6,429 nt of DNA, taken from contig DASCPP010000016.1 in assembly GCA_036012565.1 (NCBI GenBank), positions 1 to 6,429 of the forward strand, read 5' to 3'. The stretch's first letter is position 1. The number at the start of each line of letters is the position of its first letter. A model generated the notes under the pieces. That model searched no databases, was not told the origin of the DNA, and worked only from the letters and a program-made list of their open reading frames with translations. Of the stretch, positions 3,786-6,429 are shown piece by piece. Origin of the DNA: DUAL01 sp036012565. GTDB taxonomy: Bacteria; Bacteroidota; Bacteroidia; Flavobacteriales; BACL11. A program made the position numbers and the translations under genes.

Positions 3786-6275
3786 ATGAAATGGATTAAA
3801 AAAATAATTAGTATTATTTTCTTGGGAGTGTTCTCTGTAATACTGCTTGGCATTGGATTTACTTTTTTGTATGGCGAAAAAATTGAGCAACTAATGCTAA
3901 AAAATATTAAAGAAAAATTGATTACTGAAATAGAAGTAAAAGAGATAATTTTTTCAGTTTTTGAAAATTTTCCTTACGCCTCTGTTAAACTTACAGATGT
4001 ACTAATAATGGAAAAAGAGCCAAATATAAACGACACCTTATTGTATGCCCAACATGGGTATTTGCAATTCAATATTTTTAATTTGCTTTCTAAAAATCAG
4101 CACATCAATAAAATAGTTTTAGTTGGCAGCAAACTACATATTAAGTATGATATAAACGGCCTCTCAAATTATAAAATTTTCAAACCCCAAGAGGAGAATC
4201 AAGAAAAAGTACGTATAGAACAAATTTATTTTAAAGAGTCCAGCCTTAGCTATTCTCACTTAAAAAAAAAGGTTGCTATTGGGGCAAAAACAGGCATATT
4301 GTTAGTGCAATTTGAGCAGGGAAACCCATCTAACTTTTTGGTAAAAGGGGATATGTTTATGCAAAATTTATTGATAGGCAATACAGACTATATCCAGAAA
4401 AAAAATACAAAAATTGATGCAAATTTTGCCATTTCAGACAGCATATTCTTCATCCAAAATTCTAATATTTTTATTGAAGATGTGCAATTTAAATTGGATG
4501 GGGAGATAAAAGGAAAGCGTGTAAATTTGAATATTTCAGCAGATAATCAAAGATTGAAAAGCGTGCTTATGCATATGCCAGAAAAGTTCAAATCTGTGTG
4601 CAGTTCATTTTTAGCTACTGGGGATTTAAGTTGCAGAGGAATCATAAATGGTGTGATAAGCAAAACGGAAAGCCCACATTTTAATATGGATTTTTCTATA
4701 ACAAAAGGACTTTTCAATTTGAAAGAAAATCCTTTTAAACTTACAGCAGTTTCCCTTAGTGGTAATATCGATAATGGCAAAAGCAATAATTTTGAAAGCA
4801 CTATAATAAAGGCAGAAAAATGCAGTGCCAAAACAGGAAACGGAACACTAGCAGCTTCTTTTATGGTGAGTAATTTAAACAACTATTATCTTAGTATAGA
4901 TATCAATTCTAATCTGGATTTGGCAGAGGTAAATCACCAGTTTAATAGCACGCCATTTTTTAATATGAAAGGTACACTTATTGCAAAAACAAAATACAAT
5001 GGACTTTTGTCTTTTTCAGAAAAAATGAAAGACAATTTTCTTTCATCAATTCATCAAAGCGATTTACAATTAAAAGATGTAGAATTTCAGTATAAAAAAT
5101 TTCCATTACTATTTGGTACTCCTGCAATGAGCTGTCAAATAAAGGATAACAAAATAATTATAGAAAATAGTGAGATTATCATATCCGATAGCGACATTAA
5201 ATTTGACGGAACAATTACAAATTTTATTCCTTACCTTTTGGCCTCCGCACCTAAAATAGTAGTGGAAGGGAATATGCAATCAGTATATGTAAAATTTGAT
5301 GAGCTGATGACACTTAAAGAAATGTCAGAAGGAAAATCAACTTCTACCCTACCAAATTGGATTGAAGTAAATTTAAAAACAAATATTCAACAACTCAGTT
5401 ATCAGTATTTTGTTGCTGAGAATATTGATGCCAAGATTGAATACAGCAATTATACTTTAAAGGCAAAGGATGTAAAAATGAATACTTTAAATGGAGAAAT
5501 TACAGGGGAAGTAAAATTTCACGAAAGGCCTTACAATTATCTTAAATTGTTTACATCAGCTCATTTGGAAAAAATAAATATCAGAAATTTGTTTTCTGCT
5601 TTTCAAAATTTTGGACAAGAATTTATTCAGGATAAACATATAAAAGGGGAGGGCACAGCCGATATTCAATTGCAATCGAGTTGGAATCCTGGCTTTGAAT
5701 TTGACCCAAACAAATTACGGTTGAGCTCACACTTAATAATAAATAAAGGAGAATTGGCAGAATTTTCGCCACTTCTGAGTTTATCTTCTTATGTTAGCGT
5801 TGAAGAATTAAAAAACGTAAAATTCTCGACACTTGAAAACAATATCAGAATTGAACACAATAACATCAATATTCCATCCATGGAAATAAAATCAACTGCA
5901 CTTAGCATGTTTATTTCAGGCACGCATAGTTTTGATAATGAGATTGATTACCAAGTTAGATTGTTGCTTTCAGAGCTGATTTCAAAGAAAGCTAGAAGTA
6001 AAAATAAAAATTTAGATAATGAGCTTGGAGTTGTAAAAAATGATGGGCTTGGGCGTACAACTTTGTATCTCAGAATGGATGGGACAGCAGATAATCCGAA
6101 TATTTATTTTGATAAAATAAAGATAAAAGAAAAGATAAAAACGGAAGTAAAAAAGCAAGCAGAAGAAATAAAAACGATAATAAAAGAGGATGTCTTAAAT
6201 CAAAAATCTGACAGCACTAAACCCCAAGAAGAAAAGTCTCCAGATATTATTTTGGAATGGAAAGATGAAGGATAA
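3786..6275 (+). CDS. AsmA-family inner-membrane/periplasmic protein
   Basis: 829 aa. A basic N-terminus and one membrane helix (about residues 5-30) anchor it in the inner membrane; the rest should lie in the periplasm. The N-terminal region has the Bacteroidetes AsmA pattern FENFPYASVKLTDVLIMEK, NDTLLYAQHGYLQFNIFNLL, and DINGLSNYKIF. The middle is beta-strand-like, as expected of the repeating-beta-groove (AsmA/TamB/VPS13-like) superfamily, thought to carry or influence phospholipid movement between inner and outer membranes. The C-terminal AsmA_2-like region runs from about HIKGEGTADIQL to LYLRMDGTADNPNIYF (ending near 776), followed by a Lys/Glu-rich, probably helical charged tail (776-829). 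Length is typical for Bacteroidetes homologues (800-1000 aa). The start at 3786 puts the membrane helix right at the N-terminus; no ribosome site is visible. The stop is 11 nt before the kinase gene. Precise function is unproven. A run of nine A at 4262-4270 lies within the gene. Confidence 0.88.
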   Translation: MKWIKKIISIIFLGVFSVILLGIGFTFLYGEKIEQLMLKNIKEKLITEIEVKEIIFSVFENFPYASVKLTDVLIMEKEPNINDTLLYAQHGYLQFNIFNLLSKNQHINKIVLVGSKLHIKYDINGLSNYKIFKPQEENQEKVRIEQIYFKESSLSYSHLKKKVAIGAKTGILLVQFEQGNPSNFLVKGDMFMQNLLIGNTDYIQKKNTKIDANFAISDSIFFIQNSNIFIEDVQFKLDGEIKGKRVNLNISADNQRLKSVLMHMPEKFKSVCSSFLATGDLSCRGIINGVISKTESPHFNMDFSITKGLFNLKENPFKLTAVSLSGNIDNGKSNNFESTIIKAEKCSAKTGNGTLAASFMVSNLNNYYLSIDINSNLDLAEVNHQFNSTPFFNMKGTLIAKTKYNGLLSFSEKMKDNFLSSIHQSDLQLKDVEFQYKKFPLLFGTPAMSCQIKDNKIIIENSEIIISDSDIKFDGTITNFIPYLLASAPKIVVEGNMQSVYVKFDELMTLKEMSEGKSTSTLPNWIEVNLKTNIQQLSYQYFVAENIDAKIEYSNYTLKAKDVKMNTLNGEITGEVKFHERPYNYLKLFTSAHLEKINIRNLFSAFQNFGQEFIQDKHIKGEGTADIQLQSSWNPGFEFDPNKLRLSSHLIINKGELAEFSPLLSLSSYVSVEELKNVKFSTLENNIRIEHNNINIPSMEIKSTALSMFISGTHSFDNEIDYQVRLLLSELISKKARSKNKNLDNELGVVKNDGLGRTTLYLRMDGTADNPNIYFDKIKIKEKIKTEVKKQAEEIKTIIKEDVLNQKSDSTKPQEEKSPDIILEWKDEG

Positions 6276-6286
6276 AAATAAAAAAG

Positions 6287-6429
6287 ATGAATATTTATAA
6301 CAGAAAAAAAACTTGGAAATTTTGGCTTTTAATTTTTGCCATTATCATTGGGATTTCATCCCTTTTTGTCACTAACTCTTTGGTAAAATTATTGGCTTAT
6401 GAAGAAAAAAAGAAAATAGAAATTTGGGC
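6287..6429 (+). CDS. sensor histidine kinase, N-terminal fragment
   Basis: The ATG at 6287 opens a frame that runs off the right edge after 47 codons plus 2 nt. It begins MNIYNRKKTWKFWLLIFAII, continues IGISSLFVTNSLVKLLAYEE, and ends KKKIEIW. This start pattern (MNIY.RK..WK, a membrane helix at about 10-29, T/N..LV..L..EE..K.E.WA) is what I recognise from a conserved Bacteroidetes membrane histidine kinase. The sensor loop, HAMP/PAS and catalytic (H, N, G1, G2) boxes are outside the window, so the kinase assignment rests on the N-terminus alone. The 11-nt gap after the AsmA-like gene suggests co-transcription. An A/G-rich stretch precedes the ATG but no clear ribosome site. Confidence 0.65.
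   Translation, partial: MNIYNRKKTWKFWLLIFAIIIGISSLFVTNSLVKLLAYEEKKKIEIW

Noticed and set aside
4547..4882. 111-codon minus-strand frame within the AsmA-like gene
   Set aside because: Antisense to a long intact gene with family motifs on both sides; no recognisable domain.

Overview
The window looks like a chromosomal segment of a Bacteroidota (Bacteroidetes) bacterium, probably Flavobacteriales-like. The evidence is the low G+C content, the absence of strong Shine-Dalgarno sequences, Bacteroidetes-type promoter boxes (TAnnTTTG) just ahead of start codons, a secreted protein with a type IX secretion (T9SS) tail ending in LFYIYDDGTVEKRIIIE, and gene families in their Bacteroidetes forms (YraN beginning MAEHN, a long AsmA-like protein, an S4-domain pseudouridine synthase relative). 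The species cannot be named.

Layout. (1) 1-422, plus: the 3' end of a DUF1566/Lcl-domain surface protein, cut by the left edge. (2) 467-598, plus: a very small hydrophobic protein of 43 aa. (3) 632-2524, minus: a complete secreted CotH-family kinase-like protein with a signal peptide and T9SS sorting domain, convergent with the small gene. (4) 2525-2569: a 45-bp divergent promoter region. (5) 2570-2920, plus: YraN (UPF0102), which must start at a non-ATG codon, apparently TTG. (6) 2958-3728, plus: an RluB-like S4/pseudouridine synthase family protein that has lost the catalytic aspartate and the conserved basic motif. (7) 3786-6275, plus: a large AsmA-family inner-membrane/periplasmic protein. 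(8) 6287 to the right edge, plus: the N-terminus of a probable membrane sensor histidine kinase.

The left half (DUF1566 protein, small membrane protein, CotH kinase) is cell-surface or accessory material. The right half is a co-directional run of housekeeping-type genes (yraN, rluB-like, asmA-like, kinase) with gaps of 37, 57 and 11 nt. Promoter-like boxes precede the rluB-like gene and, weakly, the asmA-like gene, and a hairpin lies at the end of the rluB-like gene, so this run may be several transcripts. The 11-nt gap suggests that asmA-like and the kinase are co-transcribed.

I see no clear new multi-gene system, CRISPR array, mobile element, tRNA or rRNA. The most notable point is the RluB-like protein: it keeps its RNA-binding S4 domain and overall fold signature but has lost nearly all the active-site signature residues, so it is probably a pseudoenzyme. 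Next are the near-leaderless promoter of the CotH gene and the yraN frame, which contains no ATG at all.
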